From NCBI GenBank assembly GCA_021234155.1, contig JAJEKV010000113.1:680001-744000 (forward strand): a stretch of DNA of 64,000 nt, written 5' to 3'. This DNA comes from Isoetes taiwanensis (Eukaryota > Streptophyta > Lycopodiopsida > Isoetales > Isoetaceae). Of this stretch, positions 41,521 to 53,318 are shown piece after piece (positions within the stretch are counted from its first letter, which is position 1; every line of letters starts with the position of its first letter). The notes under the pieces were generated by a model. The model was not told where the DNA came from, did not search any database, and saw only the letters and a list, made by a program, of their open reading frames with translations. A program made the translations under genes and the position numbers.

Positions 41521-43274
41521 ACTTGCATTATTCAATGGTATGGAATCACATATAAATTGGACACATATATTCCATCGTATGGAATCACACATAAATTCCA
41601 TGGTATGGAATCACCCTAGATGGAATATTGCATTAGTCAGAACATAGTAGGTAAGAACCGCTTGTGTGCAAGAAATCGGAGCAAAGATGTGTTGAACAGT
41701 CCCCTTCTCAGTTGCATGTGAATGTAACCAAATACAATTGGAATGAAATCAGACTAAAAAGACAAAAAGAGTCGGCATCAAAGTTGAACTGCACAGATTG
41801 AACATCCAATAACTTAAGTTTATATTGTCAAAGAAGGGCCTTAAGCCTAGAAAACAAGGGTAGCTAGCAGGAACTCATGAGCATAGAGGGATTTAGAAAT
41901 CGCCCGGATTCAAAACAATTGTGTCCAACAAAAACTAGAAGTCTGTCCGCTTTTGTTCATCTCGGCAGCTAGGCAATGGAGCTGGGGTCGCCCCGTTTTC
42001 TTTGCATAGGCCATGTAGTGACTTAGTTGCAGCAGAAATAAAGAACATTAAACTAGCAACCGCGAATGAAAACACACCTTGTTGGTAGACCAGATAACTC
42101 TACCAGAAGTTGAGTCCCTGCACCAGGCAACCGGGAACACAAACTCATCATCCTCTGGCTCAAACTCGAACTCGTTCTTCACTCGCTTTGAACCACCAGA
42201 ATCTTTGCAGCCATACTTTGCAGAAAACTACTTCGGCACTTCAGTTCTATGTATATAGCCAAACAAGGTTTTTGCCCAATCCTCATCGAACATCTCATGC
42301 CCAGGGACTCTCGAACCGTTAGTTACAAGGACCCTGATGCATTCACAACCGTCTCTCTTCGGTATGGCGATGAAAAGTGGCGGCACCTTTACCAGAGCAC
42401 GACTCCGAAGATGTTTCTGTAGGCTCTCAAGCCTAGAGTCCTAAAGAGCCTCAAGAAAGCCGAGCTCCAGCACGAGGAAGCCATCGACTATAGGAATTGG
42501 GGGTTAGTTCATCATACCTGGAAGGCGACAACAAATGTTATGAAGGTCTCCATCATTTCCTTATAACGAAGTGCAAGGGAAGATGATTCTTATAGAATTA
42601 TAGAAAACAGAGTGTTCTAAACCAGATGATGACCGCCTAAAAGGTAACACCAACGAGGAAGAAGCAAGCGCCGACCGGCCGGATCGAAGCGCCTTAGAAC
42701 ACCGGAAGCACTGAAACTATGACTGAATACGAAGAAGACGATGCTGGTCTGGCAGGCTAATTCTGTGGAATAATAGAATCACCAACTATGGGCCTAGATT
42801 TCGCCCTAAATTCACTGTTGGCTTAGACGCCAACGTGGCACTGTTCCATTGGCCCTTGCGTTCGTCGGTCAGAATGGAAGGTATTTGACGTGAGAAAGCA
42901 ATTAATGCCTGCAGCTAGCAATCATGTCGGCAGATACTCCACGGCATTGATTCACCAGATAGTGATTCCACAGGATTGGCAATACATTGTCAAATACCAT
43001 ACAAAGGAGTCACCGGGCGACATTTTCGACTATAGCATTTTTTCTGTCCATAAATTATAATTTGGTTTTCATTTTTCAATGGTGGTGACGACGACATATT
43101 TGAATATTCACTTTTGTTCCTAAAACCCCTTAAAACTTAACCACAAAACATTTTGCACTCAAGCACATTCAACTTCAAGTTCAAATGAATTCAGATACAG
43201 TTGAGCCTGGAATCCTGAGATAAAACCCAGCAAAGCTAGAAAATTCGCTATGGTATTCAAACACAGAGTTCAAA
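41521..43274. other. Non-coding or unrecognised DNA
   Basis: Only short frames without domains. A TGGTATGGAATCACA unit repeats two or three times at 41534-41612. No transposon ends are identified. Confidence 0.35.
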
Positions 43275-44729
43275 TCAAGGGCCATTGGTCTTTAAATAGG
43301 CCAGAGGGCCACCGATGTCAGACCAATCTCCCTCTGGCAAATGGAAGGTGCTTTTCTTTTGTTGGACACAATCATAGAATTTTTGTAGCATCACTGCAAA
43401 TGTGGGCCCCGTTTGGTCAATTTCAGCGCACCCAAACCATTTGGAAGTATCCATAACCTGCAACCGCAAGAATTAGCACGAAATTGGAATAAAATTAAAC
43501 GAAATGGGACAGAAAATACTGACAGAATGGTCTTTGATGTTGCACATATCCAGCAGGAATCTCTTGAAGAAACATATCGCATAAATTCCACAATCTTGGG
43601 TGTTTTCCTGCTGGGGGCATTCAAAGGGATGTAGGAAGCATTGTGCAATTGCGAGTACTCGAAATTCCACCTCTTCATAATGTCGGACACGAAGCTGTGG
43701 GCAAAAGAATGAGAGAAAAGCCAAATTTGATAGAAAAGGGGCAGAGTTAAACTTACAAATTGGCAAAACAACGTATGTTCGAGTGCATGTCTGACATTAA
43801 ATCCAAATGCAGCAATACTGGACAAAGGGTTTCGAGCCTCCGGCATGCCTCCTGGTCTGAGACAATATAAATAGACTCTAATGATTGTTGCCAACAAATT
43901 TTGCATCTGCCAATTCTGCCTGATAAAGGGTTTGGGTGGGATTAAACTAGCAAACATATCATAAGCACCCGATTGACTTTCCAAATTGTTTTGCAAGAAT
44001 AGGCCGAAGGCCGCGGGATGCAGAAAACATGCTGGGATCTTTTGTTCTGGGGAATAGCATGTATTAAGGACCTGTAGATGGCAATGTAGTTAACGAATGA
44101 TAGCATTGCAATGCTTGGATAAACTTAAAACCGTGACTTACAGAAGATAAGAACCGATGCACTCTTCGTTGATTCTACAATCCACATCATCTCGAGGACC
44201 AGGGACCCTCATGAAATCTTGGGCAAAGTTGCCATAAACGTGAAATTCTGCTGCTGATGATTTCTTACCTACCCGAATTGCTGTGCTGCATAGTGTCAAT
44301 GGGTACTTGAATGTGAAGTTACAGGTCCACCTCCTAGAAACAAGACCTAATTGGTAAGAAAATACAGAATTAAAAAAGGTAGCTTCTAGACGATGCATCA
44401 TGGGGATCTCAATTAAGGTGCCCTCCTCTTCCGATGAAGCTCTGGGGTTGGGGAGATCTGCTGATTGAATTGCGTCATGCAAACTTTGAATATAGCTCGA
44501 TGTTTCAAACACTATATGGTTAGGGGCTACGCAGTCCTCTGTTTGTTTTTTGCCCTCTCTTCTTCCTTGGAGTTCTCGGCGAGCTCCTAACTGGGAGCTT
44601 GCTCACTTTCCTGGGAGGGGGGGAAGTAAGATCTCCTTCTGCCTGTGCCATTTCCTTGCTGAAATCATCGTGATCTACCTGAGCTTGCTCTCTGGATAAA
44701 GAAATCTCGGCCCTCATCTCTTCAACCAT
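43275..44729 (-). CDS. Ulp1/C48-like cysteine peptidase gene, spliced
   Basis: On the minus strand, exons joined by GT-AG introns are: 44729-44142 (basic, Pro/Ser-rich start, then HIVFETSSYIQSLHDAI; one frame change near 44540), 44071-43757 (AFGLFLQNNLESQSGAYD, FNVRHALEHTLFCQF), 43694-43524, and 43457-43275. The third holds CPQQENTQDCGIYAICFFKR, the Q-x5-DCG signature around the catalytic cysteine of Ulp1/SENP-type C48 peptidases. The donor GTAAGT after exons one and two is canonical. The catalytic His-Trp and Asp segments are not obvious, so activity is doubtful. C48 domains act on SUMO conjugates and are often carried by plant MULE or CACTA transposons. A CACTA-like end lies 280 bases upstream. 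The upstream limit of exon one is uncertain. Confidence 0.6.
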
Positions 44730-45008
44730 TAAACCAAATCTGCTGGCAATCTTCTTTCTAATTGCTTTCCTCTTCTAATCCTCTAAAGTTTTCTCTACCG
44801 TCTGCCTTATCTCCACCTATTGACCCAAGCAGTTCTCATTGCCGGATTAAGAAGTCTATGCTCAATCTACTCATCTATCATAGCTTTGGCCCTTCACTTG
44901 GCCCTCACCAAAATTTGTCTGAAATTATGCTGCCACAGGTAATCTTCATCCGTATTCCGCTCCAACTTCATCAGTTCAAAGTTCATATTCCTCTTGCTTA
45001 TTTCTGGA

Positions 45009-45125
45009 CACTACAAAAATTTTGTATCATATCAACGTCTATAACGACGTCTGGACGTCATTTAGTTATCGTTGAACGACAGCAAAACGTCGCAAAATGA
45101 CAACGATAACAAGTTGTTAAGCACG
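45009..45125 (+). mobile_element. CACTA-type transposon end with subterminal motifs
   Basis: CACTACAAAAAT at 45009-45020 is a standard plant CACTA terminus. It is followed by dense ACGTC/ACGAC/CGTTG motifs in both orientations, typical of subterminal transposase sites. I found no matching opposite end ATTTTTGTAGTG in the window, so this may be a truncated element. Confidence 0.6.
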
Positions 45126-45329
45126 ATGCAATTGTGGCATCGCTAAATGACGCCCGTACACATCGGCTTGCCAGCGTGTTGGAGGGTCCAGCGCGACGGT
45201 TCCAGTGTGGACACTGGCATGCTAGACACGCTAGCAACGTTGTTCAACGACGTTATGAACACGTGGCAGCCACGGGATATCCATGGTGGATATTCCATCT
45301 CAACGTGGACAGGACGGCCTGGATGAGTC

Positions 45330-45930
45330 CTTAAAGTGTGGTAATTCCATCCAGCAGAATAACAATATTTCGTGGTGATTTCGTCTGGCAGAATTACAAC
45401 TCTGTGATTCCGTCTGTTGGAATTACATTGTGGTGATTCCGTTGGGCGGAAGTGCAACGTGGTGAATCCTTCTGGCAGCAAATCTGCGATTCCGTCTGGC
45501 GGAATTACATTGTGGTGATTCCGCCGCGCGGAAGTGCAAAGCGGTGATTCCGTCAGGCGAAATTACAAGGTGGTGATTCCGTCTCGCGGAACACTTCACG
45601 TGGTGATTCCACCTGGCGATATCGTCGACGGTATTCCGTCTCGTGGAATCTGCCACTGGTGATTCCACGGGGGTGAATGTTAGAACGTTATTCCATCCGA
45701 CAGTATCAAGACAGTGTGATTCCGTCGCGTGCAATAAAGGGGTTGTGATTCCGTCCGGTGGTCTTCTGCGGTTGTGATTCCGCGGGGAGATATAAAATGG
45801 ACGACCAGGATGGACCCTGCAGATGGACGGCTGGGATCCATCAGAGGGTACACCTGACCATGTCAGGTACGGAGAAGGGGACCCCCGGAACGGATCCCGT
45901 TCCTGGAAGGTCGGTGATTCCGTGGGAAGG
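45330..45930. repeat. Tandem array of about 31-bp units, each a small palindrome
   Basis: About fifteen to eighteen degenerate units with consensus GTGATTCCGTCTGGCGGAAT followed by TACA. Within each unit ATTCCG and CGGAAT pair around TCTGG, so the array is a string of short hairpins. It lies in the interior direction of the CACTA end at 45009 and may belong to it. Confidence 0.88.
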
Positions 45931-46870
45931 TGTTAACTGTGACAGAATCACCCAAACTTGGTTAAAGCTATTTTCACCCATGCCTACTCTTACAATAATA
46001 ACTGAGTTTTACACGCTTCATAAAACAGATAAGTACTAGGTCAAGTACCAGTTGTTATACTTCCTACTACAAAAATGGAGTTCATTGGTTTCAAGTACAG
46101 ACTGGCATCACATCCTCGAGGTTGAGTTTCCAGGACTATGTCCATGGCCATCTACAACAGCAAACTTTACTGAAACCGACCAAAGGTTTTACTGTGCATA
46201 TCTGGCCTGCCATTCTAGAAATGTGCGCTTAACTTGTTCGTCTCAAGTGAATGTCATACTCCAGTTTAAACAGAAAACATAACTGCAATATGCCTCTGTT
46301 TGAGATTCAGAACTCCTTTGCATATGTTAGTTTATTCATATATATCTAACAACAAGGGCACCACTCCCCCTCAGTTTATGGGCTTTCAGATCGAACTTCA
46401 CCTTAAAGGATGAAACGGATTGAGATACTTGAAATCTGCAACATTTGAATCTTGTTTCTACTTCAAAAAACCTGTAAACTTGTATTTTGTAGCACGGTTC
46501 CTGCCATTCAGATTAGGTGGATAAAACATTACGTAAGATGATTGTAGAACAAAACAGGAATATAAAGCGTCTTCAATATCCCCTGCAACTGAAGCATCTA
46601 AAACAACACGAAAATTTGAAGCAAAATGAGATACCGGCGCCTTTACTTAACCTTCATTTCTTCAGGCACCGCTTGTGTATAAGGCTAGAAAAGGACAACG
46701 AAAAAACGGCAGTGCGGAATCACATCTTGGATAAAGAAAAACTAGAGCAATAAGGCAGCAGATATATGCAAACCTTGCAGTGTCTAGAAAAACTTAGCAA
46801 GGCTATGAAGCACCAAGCCCTGCGAATTACAGTACTCCATATATGTCCTATTGCTTCTTCAAAGAACCTA
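45931..46870. other. Non-coding DNA
   Basis: Short frames only. TACTACAAAAATGG at about 46067 resembles a weak CACTA end but lacks the first C and subterminal motifs. Confidence 0.35.
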
Positions 46871-46871
46871 T

Positions 46872-47075
46872 AGGAAGGCGAAATTTTGCTCAGCTGAAAA
46901 TTTCGCTTTGAAATTTTATGCTGATGTGGCAGAACCACGAGCGGTCTGCCACATCAGCAAGAAGGTTTAAAGCGAAATTTTCGCTTTGAAATTTTCTACT
47001 GACATGGCAGAACCACGAGCGGTCTGCCACGTCAGTAAGAAATTTCCAGCTGAGCAAAATTTGCCTACAAAATTT
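46872..47075. mobile_element. Foldback/MITE-like element made of two palindromes
   Basis: Outer inverted ends share AAATTTTGCTCAGCTG. Inside are two adjacent palindromes, each with CTGA(T/C)(G/A)TGGCAGA, the shared core ACCACGAGCGGTCTGCCAC and a closing complement. The whole unit can fold as one long stem or as two hairpins. No coding capacity. Target duplication is not clear. Confidence 0.82.
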
Positions 47076-47274
47076 TATATCACCTTGAAATTTTGAAATT
47101 TTATATCTTCCTTTTGCCTGCGTCTTTTTCGATCTAGCATGCTGCCAGAGCTTTTGGCGAGAATATGCAGTGCCTTTCTGGTAGTTTAGGGTCTAATCTT
47201 GCTGGCGCTTGCTAAGCGCCTTGGAGCGCCACAGTTTCTTGGTGATTTTTAGGGTTTTTCTGATTTTTTAGAGT

Positions 47275-47435
47275 TTCTTGATGTTTATGGAGCTTATGGC
47301 GAGTCTATAGAGCTTTTGGCGAGTTTATGGCGAGTTTATGTAGCTTCGGCGAGTTTATAGAGTTTGGCGAGTCTGTAGAGCTTTTGGCGACGATCTGCGA
47401 GTCTATGGAGCTTTTGGCGATGATTTGCGAGTCTG
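47275..47435. repeat. Short minisatellite GAGCTTTTGGCGA
   Basis: Six to seven irregular copies of a GAGTTTATAGAGCTTTTGGC unit. Confidence 0.75.
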
Positions 47436-47514
47436 TTGTTTTTTATTGTGCTTTTGTTGCGAGTTGTGTGGCTACTACGGGGTTTGCATATGGGAATGAA
47501 GCTTTGGGGTTACA

Positions 47515-47705
47515 GCTCTGGCCGATTTTGCTCTGCCTAAAGGCTTTGATGTGTATCGAACAGATAGTTTATAAATCCTTATGATGGAAGTTCTTGTAAA
47601 CGCAACTTATTCTGGCCGGTTTTGCTCTGCCTAAAGGCTTTGATGTGTATTGAACAGATATTTTATGTTGTAAATCCTTATGGAAGTTCTTGTAAACACA
47701 ACTTA
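47515..47705. repeat. Tandem duplication of about 94 bp
   Basis: CTGGCCGATTTTGCTCTGCC with about 75 following bases, through TGATGTGTATCGAACAGAT to TTCTTGTAAACGCAAC, is repeated once with few changes. Confidence 0.85.
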
Positions 47706-47906
47706 TGTTGACTGTATTCATGTTGGAAGCCAAGCCACTTTGTGATATAACAGAAATTTTGCCTGTTTTCACTTGGTTCATAGTAAATGCTTAAAACTTG
47801 GAACTAAAAAACAAGGTGCAAAGCACTGTGGATTGCCGGTTGGTCATGACTGGTCGGTTACTTCCCTCGGTCCCCAAAATGCTATTATGAATAAAGCTTT
47901 ATAAAT

Positions 47907-47908
<2 letters not shown>

Positions 47909-47942
<34 letters not shown>

Positions 47943-48733
47943 TTGAAAGCTAGAGTTATATTTATAAAATAAAAGGTACAATGAGACTAAAAGAAAGGAG
48001 GTATTGGTGGCAAAGCCGCCCATATCCTCCATCCAAGAACACTTAAAATACTGATAGAACCCTTGAGAAGAACCCCATCTGTCCAGTGATTTGTCATAAT
48101 TACGGCCCCATTTCCTGATATGGGAGATTGCCATTAGCGCCACTCCATGGTTGAAGACATTTTTAATTTTGGTGGTGGAAATAGTTTGTCCACCCAAAGG
48201 TAACCGAAAGCAACGGTGCTTCCACACTGCCCATAAGGCCAAGCATGTGATGGAGTACCCGATTTTGTCTGTATGAGCCATGCTAATCTCGGGCCGCGTG
48301 TAGCCGAGCCCGCCTAGTTGTAGAAGAGGTGCCACCCAAATCCCAAATTCTCTCACCTTGGGGCAAAAGAACAAGTGCCCAATTGTTTCTACTTCTCCAT
48401 ATAAAAGTGGGCATTGGGTGTCTCATCCTTTGTTTTTCCTTTTGAGCAGCCACGTTTTGGTAGCTAGGCCACAACGCCAAGTGAGCCACATGAATAGCTG
48501 CACTCTTCTGGAGCAATACGAGGTCCAGCATTTCCTCAATTGCACAAGTAGTTCGTTTGCAGAGAGATTGATGTGTATGGAGACTGCAGGCAGGTCGTCA
48601 TCTACTAATAATGTATATACTCCTCTCACAGAATAAGAAGACTTGCCATTTAGCAACCAAACTTCCTCGGGGCCTTCATTTCCTGAAATCATGCTCACGT
48701 CATTAAGTATTTTGCTGTGCACCATTCTGTCGG
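47909..48733 (-). mobile_element. L1-like LINE, 5'-truncated, with 14-bp target duplication
   Basis: A 33-base plus-strand T run (poly(A) tail on the minus strand) starts the element. Perfect repeats AGCTTTATAAATGT at 47895-47908 and 48734-48747 flank it. The minus-strand body encodes the zf-RVT region that ends plant L1 ORF2. Confidence 0.92.
47942..48725 (-). pseudogene. LINE ORF2 C-terminal zf-RVT domain
   Basis: The frame 48725-48423 has EEVWLLNGKSSYSVRGVYTLL and then RKCWTSYCSRRVQLFMWLTW with LATKTWLLKR, the 'W...G.YSV...Y....W......K...F.WL....L.T...L.KR' pattern of zf-RVT. After a shift, the frame from about 48440 continues with cysteine/tryptophan-rich sequence. This domain follows RT in plant L1-type elements and is thought to help RNA binding. 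The RT itself is absent through 5' truncation. Confidence 0.8.
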
Positions 48734-48758
48734 AGCTTTATAAATGTATCTTCATGCG

Positions 48759-48979
48759 TCTGGTCGTTTAGTCTAGTGGTAATACACTAGGTCTAGCAAC
48801 TATAGGTCTTGAGTTTGAGACCGCCCAGAATCGCACTTTGAACTGTTGGGTGTCAAAACCCACAGACGCAATGTAAAGTGGTTGGGGGCAGGGCCCAACA
48901 AAGCAATGTAGTGTTGTCACATGTCCAGTTGGATGCTGCCTAGTGGTGTGACGTTAAAATACTATCTATCTATCTATTA
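48759..48979 (+). mobile_element. tRNA-derived SINE with (CTAT)n tail
   Basis: The head holds a pol III A box TAGTCTAGTGG (48768-48778) and a B-box-like GAGTTTGAGACC (about 48811-48822), spaced as in a tRNA. About 120 bases of non-tRNA body follow. It ends GTGTGACGTTAAAATA, then (CTAT)n. That end matches the 3' ends of the microsatellite-tailed LINEs here, suggesting they mobilise it. Confidence 0.75.
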
Positions 48980-50700
48980 TTAAAATTATTTAATTATTTT
49001 GAAAGTAGTATAGGAACATGGATGAATCATTTCGTTGCATATGTCTTTGTTTTTGCAAGGCAAAGAGGTAAGTGGCCAATATCACGAAGATGTTGTTTTT
49101 CTATTCTGATCCCGTGTTGACAATTCATGTGTATTTTTTTTGTTTTGTTAAGGGTGATGCGTAACTTTTTTTTTTGATGTTTAGATGTAGATTTTGAACA
49201 TTATTTATTAGCATGTGTTTGTGTTGAATGGTTAAGTCCTTTGAGGTGTAGGGTTCGACTTAGTGTTGAATAACATGAGTAACATATGGGATTTGAATTT
49301 TTAAAATCACGTAAAAGTAAATCATTTATATAAAAGTGTCTAGTTTTGCTTTAAAAGCAAAGATTTCTACAATTATTAAAACAGACAGAAAGCTCATAGA
49401 CAGAGTGTTGATTGTCTAGTTGTTTTCGTACCCATGCAAGAAGAAAAAATATGGGAAGTATATGTGCATCTTCGGATCTGTGGTAAGCCACAATTCAACA
49501 AAAAGAGCTTGCCGAAATTCTTACCTAGGATGCCTTCTATCTGTTGGAATGCCAGAGGTGGATTAGGTGCAGATAAAGGCATCAAATCTACAGCATAATG
49601 TTCTCAATGTGGTGAAGGCCATGTGCATACATTTGACAATTTGTGTAGACTTCTTGCAGAATATTATATAGACATTTACGCACATGACTAACAATACTTT
49701 GCATCTTGATGAAGATGTTGCTTGCAAATGTGCATTTCCTAGTTTCATATTTCCATATGGAGTCCATCAAATGCTAAGTGCAAAATGCACCTTGATCTGA
49801 TATGCTTCAGATATCTCTTCCTGTAAATTATGGTTTTCAAGCGTATAGAGGGCCACTATTCTTGCATGCCAGTCCAAACTCTAAAATCCATGAGATATGA
49901 TAGTTTGTACAACCTGAAAATTGCTCAATACAACACTGCAGTACATGTTCCAGTCTCATTTTCCCACAGGACATAGGCATTGGCAAACAAAAGCCCATAG
50001 GCCTATGTGCAGTGACTGTGCTCCAGGGGTGATCAAGGAAAACCTTTCTTCAATATACAACAACAGAAAAGCCATACTTTCGACCTTCATTCCGGAAGCC
50101 AGGGCAGAGAAAGCACAAAAGGAAAGAAAAATCAGAATATTTCCCCGATCCTCACTAAAAGCCAAACTAAGCAACAATGCTTGTGTTACCAATTGAATGG
50201 TGCTTACTAAATGGTCTACATACGCCCAATACTACAGGTCTGTGAAACAAAAGGTTCCTTGTTTGCTTTTCTGCAAAAACAGGGCAGAGACGCATATTGA
50301 AATTCAATAAGTTCCAAATTTTCAAAGAATTTGCTCTTCAAAACATTGCTAGAGCATTGTGTACTTGGTTTTAGTCTAGACCTCATTTTGACTGTTTCCT
50401 AGATTGATACAATCAACATGTTGACAATGAAGCTAATAAACCAGCTGCTCCTCCCGTGTTTGGCCCGGTTTGACATGCACAGCTATGCCTTAGGTCCTGC
50501 AAATAGATCCTTTTAATAACTGCAAACAAACATAGAACAAAACTCATCATACTCTTTAAGATAACACATTGAAAATGATCTCACAGGTTTCCATTCAGCA
50601 ATGTTGTCTGGAGTTCGAACACAATTAATGGAAACAACTACAAATGACAAACCTTTCAGAGATCTGCATGATCTTCCCAACATTTTGTGGCCTGTGATTT
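48980..50700. other. Non-coding DNA
   Basis: No gene with domain support. Short frames only. Confidence 0.35.
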
Positions 50701-50713
50701 GGACTTGAAGTTG

Positions 50714-50790
50714 CTCAGGATTGCTTTTCGAAGTTAAACCCTTTCTTGTGCCTCAGGATTGCTTTTCGAAGTTAAACCCTTTCTTGTGCC
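50714..50790. repeat. Perfect 38-bp tandem duplication
   Basis: CTCAGGATTGCTTTTCGAAG followed by TTAAACCCTTTCTTGTGC occurs twice in a row. Confidence 0.9.
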
Positions 50791-51984
50791 TCTTCGATCG
50801 TGATAGAAGAGAGATAGGGAAATAAAGCAGAACTCCTCCAAACACTGAAGTATGTAAGTGGCTCAGATAATGCTCCACAGAGAAACTCTGCTCAGAGAGG
50901 GGAGACATTTGAGATGCATTCATTGTGATGCCTCCTTCTGGAAGCTTAAATTCTGATACACAACTATGCTCCATACACACAGCAGCCTTGCAGGTGTAAC
51001 ATATATGCAGGGAGTTCCTAAAGTGTCAGTTTAGCATTGCTGAAGCATTCAACTGCTTAGAGGAAGACGAATTTCAACCTCAGAACTACCTTATCAGTAG
51101 TTCGGTTTTTGGGGGCTTGCCTAACAAACTGCAATGGGCGAGCTTTATAATAGAAGTTTCTGCAAACTCAACATGATATAACCTGCTTATTGCAGAAACC
51201 TCCTTGCTGCATTTGGACTCGAAACTAACAATATCTGGAACGGATCCAAAGCTTAAAAACATAACCGGATCATATTTCTTGGAACATCTTTCTGGCTTTC
51301 ATTAAGCTTTCTAGCTTCTGGCTACGGCCCCAGAGACTCCTGGGCACCCACACAGAAGCGCCCCATCTCTACCATTCCTCCTACTTTAGCTTCCGAAGCA
51401 GATAAGGGAAAAGGGCTTGTTGTGCTCACTGGGTATGCCCTCCTATTTGAAGTCTGTAAAACGGATGCAAAGGGGGATTGTAGAGCACAGTGTAAAAAAG
51501 ACATCGTAAGGCAAGGCCACACCTGGCTACTGCCCGAAAGCTTCAGTTTCTACGGCATCTCCGGTGGCGCTGATGCTCGCTGGAGGGCTCGCCAAATTGT
51601 AGAAAGTGAGAACCACATGCTTCAAGACATAACCACGACTTTTTTTTTGTCACAGCCGTCAAATCTGTAGCCGTAAGTCTCAGCCACACGATCTAGGGCA
51701 ACACACAAGACAGACATACAGTAAAATTTTATAATATAGGATTCCAATAAAAAAATAGTTTGTTTTAAAAATAAAAAACCCAAAGATAAATTCTAAAAAA
51801 AGGAATTTCTAGCCCAAAGGTTAAAAAAACCAATAGTTCAATAGTTTTTCACAAAAAAAAACGAGTTTCCGATCGCCGGAAAAATAATTTGGCGTCCAAA
51901 ACACGGAAAACCTTAGCGTATATTCATACGCAAAAAAACCAAAAAGTTTTTCACCGCCGGAAAAACAATCAGTAATGACGGCCG
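50791..51984. other. Unrecognised DNA with one 82-codon frame
   Basis: The plus-strand frame 51422-51670 is richer in GC than its surroundings and could be an exon, but I recognise no domain. The rest is non-coding. Confidence 0.3.
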
Positions 51985-52075
51985 TCAGATTATCAGATAT
52001 ACCCCTGATATGCCAGAATATGCCAAAACCAACCCTCCCCCTAACGAATTGCCCCCTTAACAGGGGCAATCCAAA
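51985..52075. repeat. Dispersed repeat, copy 3 (reverse orientation, partial)
   Basis: The reverse complement contains GGATTGCCCCTGTTAAGGGGG and GGCATATTCTGGCATAT, like the start of the copies at 11600 and 30920. Confidence 0.4.
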
Positions 52076-52929
52076 AAGAACTAGAAATCAACAGAGAATC
52101 ACCTTAAATTTTCGACTTTAAAAATCAAGGTGATTAGAGCTAAAATTTCAAGGTGGTTAAAATTTCGCAAGCATACTCCTCCAAAACGTCATATAAGTAT
52201 TCCAAGGCATTTTTGCGCCATACCTGCCACACCATAGCTCGGCTGCACGCTTCCCCGCCCTTGCCGCTGCCCCCGTTGGAATAGGTGGATACCTTCCCCT
52301 TACCTGCAAGGAAAATCCTAAACAATCTCTACCATCTAACTATAATAAGTGTCACAAACCCTGCCAACAAATCCCAGCCCAAGATTCAGAATATTATATT
52401 CAAATTCAATCAAGGCCATGTAAAATTGGTCTTGCAGCACATCTCCTCGTCGGTAGTTGAACCCCGATGAGACCAAAGCACAAGGTCTGTCCGAAGGAGT
52501 AATCCAGAGGCGCAACCTAAAATAAAAACCAGAGCAATGCAAAACCAAACCAGACTCTGTCCGGAACAATGATCTAGAAGAGTGAAAAAGCAAAGGCATA
52601 TTGAATATGCTCCCAAATTCACCGCCATCTCTCTGGAAGAAGATTGGGTTGGGTCAAGAAAGGAAGTTCATGGACTCTCCAAAATAAACCTTAGAAAGGA
52701 CACTGAACCTTATTGCGCTGCTCGTTATTTGTTATGAATAGACTATAGTCTCCCATTGCAGTAAATGTCGGATGTGGGCATGTTATAGCCAGCCTTAAAT
52801 TGCAAAAAATCCGCCGTCCACAAAAACAAAATGTAATTTTTTTTTGAGTGTGGCTATAACATGTGAAAGACACGAACATACCACGGATATGCCCGTGGCT
52901 ATAACATGACGGCGTCGGATATATAATGC

Positions 52930-53318
52930 GCTCCGATAGTATCTGACTTCTCTTAAAATGATAATTTCTCTAAAAAGTAAAAAGTGAAGATTTCTCGGTT
53001 TGATTTTGGTGTATGGCTGACACGTCAGAGAACAGTGGCGACTGCGGCAGGCCGCCGGCGGCCATGGAGTTGCCAAATCTAATATCTAATTATGGGCTTT
53101 CCGAAAATATAAGTAACCGCTAATCTAATCTTAAATGCCACATTTTGCAGCAGCTTTACGCGCGCTTGGATTGGATTGGATTGGATTGGATTGGAGTCCA
53201 TTACAAGGTAACGTAGTCCAATAATTTGCGATTTCATCTGCCAAATGACATTTTAGAATGTGTCTTTGGATTTCATCTGCCAACTCACATTTTAGACTGT
53301 GTCTCTGGCTTCATGCAG
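52930..53318 (+). promoter_or_regulatory. Promoter, non-coding first exon and 5' UTR intron of the 53.3-kb gene
   Basis: A (GGATT)n run at 53165-53195 precedes the donor TACAAG/GTAACG at about 53212. The acceptor CTTCATGCAG at 53318 directly abuts the start ATG. The upstream part is duplicated at 9428-9640, including the donor. An ACACGTCA element (G-box-like core ACGT) lies at about 53020. Confidence 0.5.

Noticed and set aside
45330-45930. A CRISPR-like array of about 31-bp repeats
   Set aside because: Units are contiguous and degenerate, without unique spacers of constant length, and the context is a plant nuclear genome with no cas genes. It is a tandem satellite-like array.
46067-46080. 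The second end of the CACTA element
   Set aside because: TACTACAAAAATGG is in the same orientation as the first end and lacks the initial C and subterminal motifs.
48759-48840. A functional tRNA gene
   Set aside because: A- and B-box-like sequences are present, but no proper acceptor stem pairing or CCA-side structure is seen, and it continues into a SINE body and tail.
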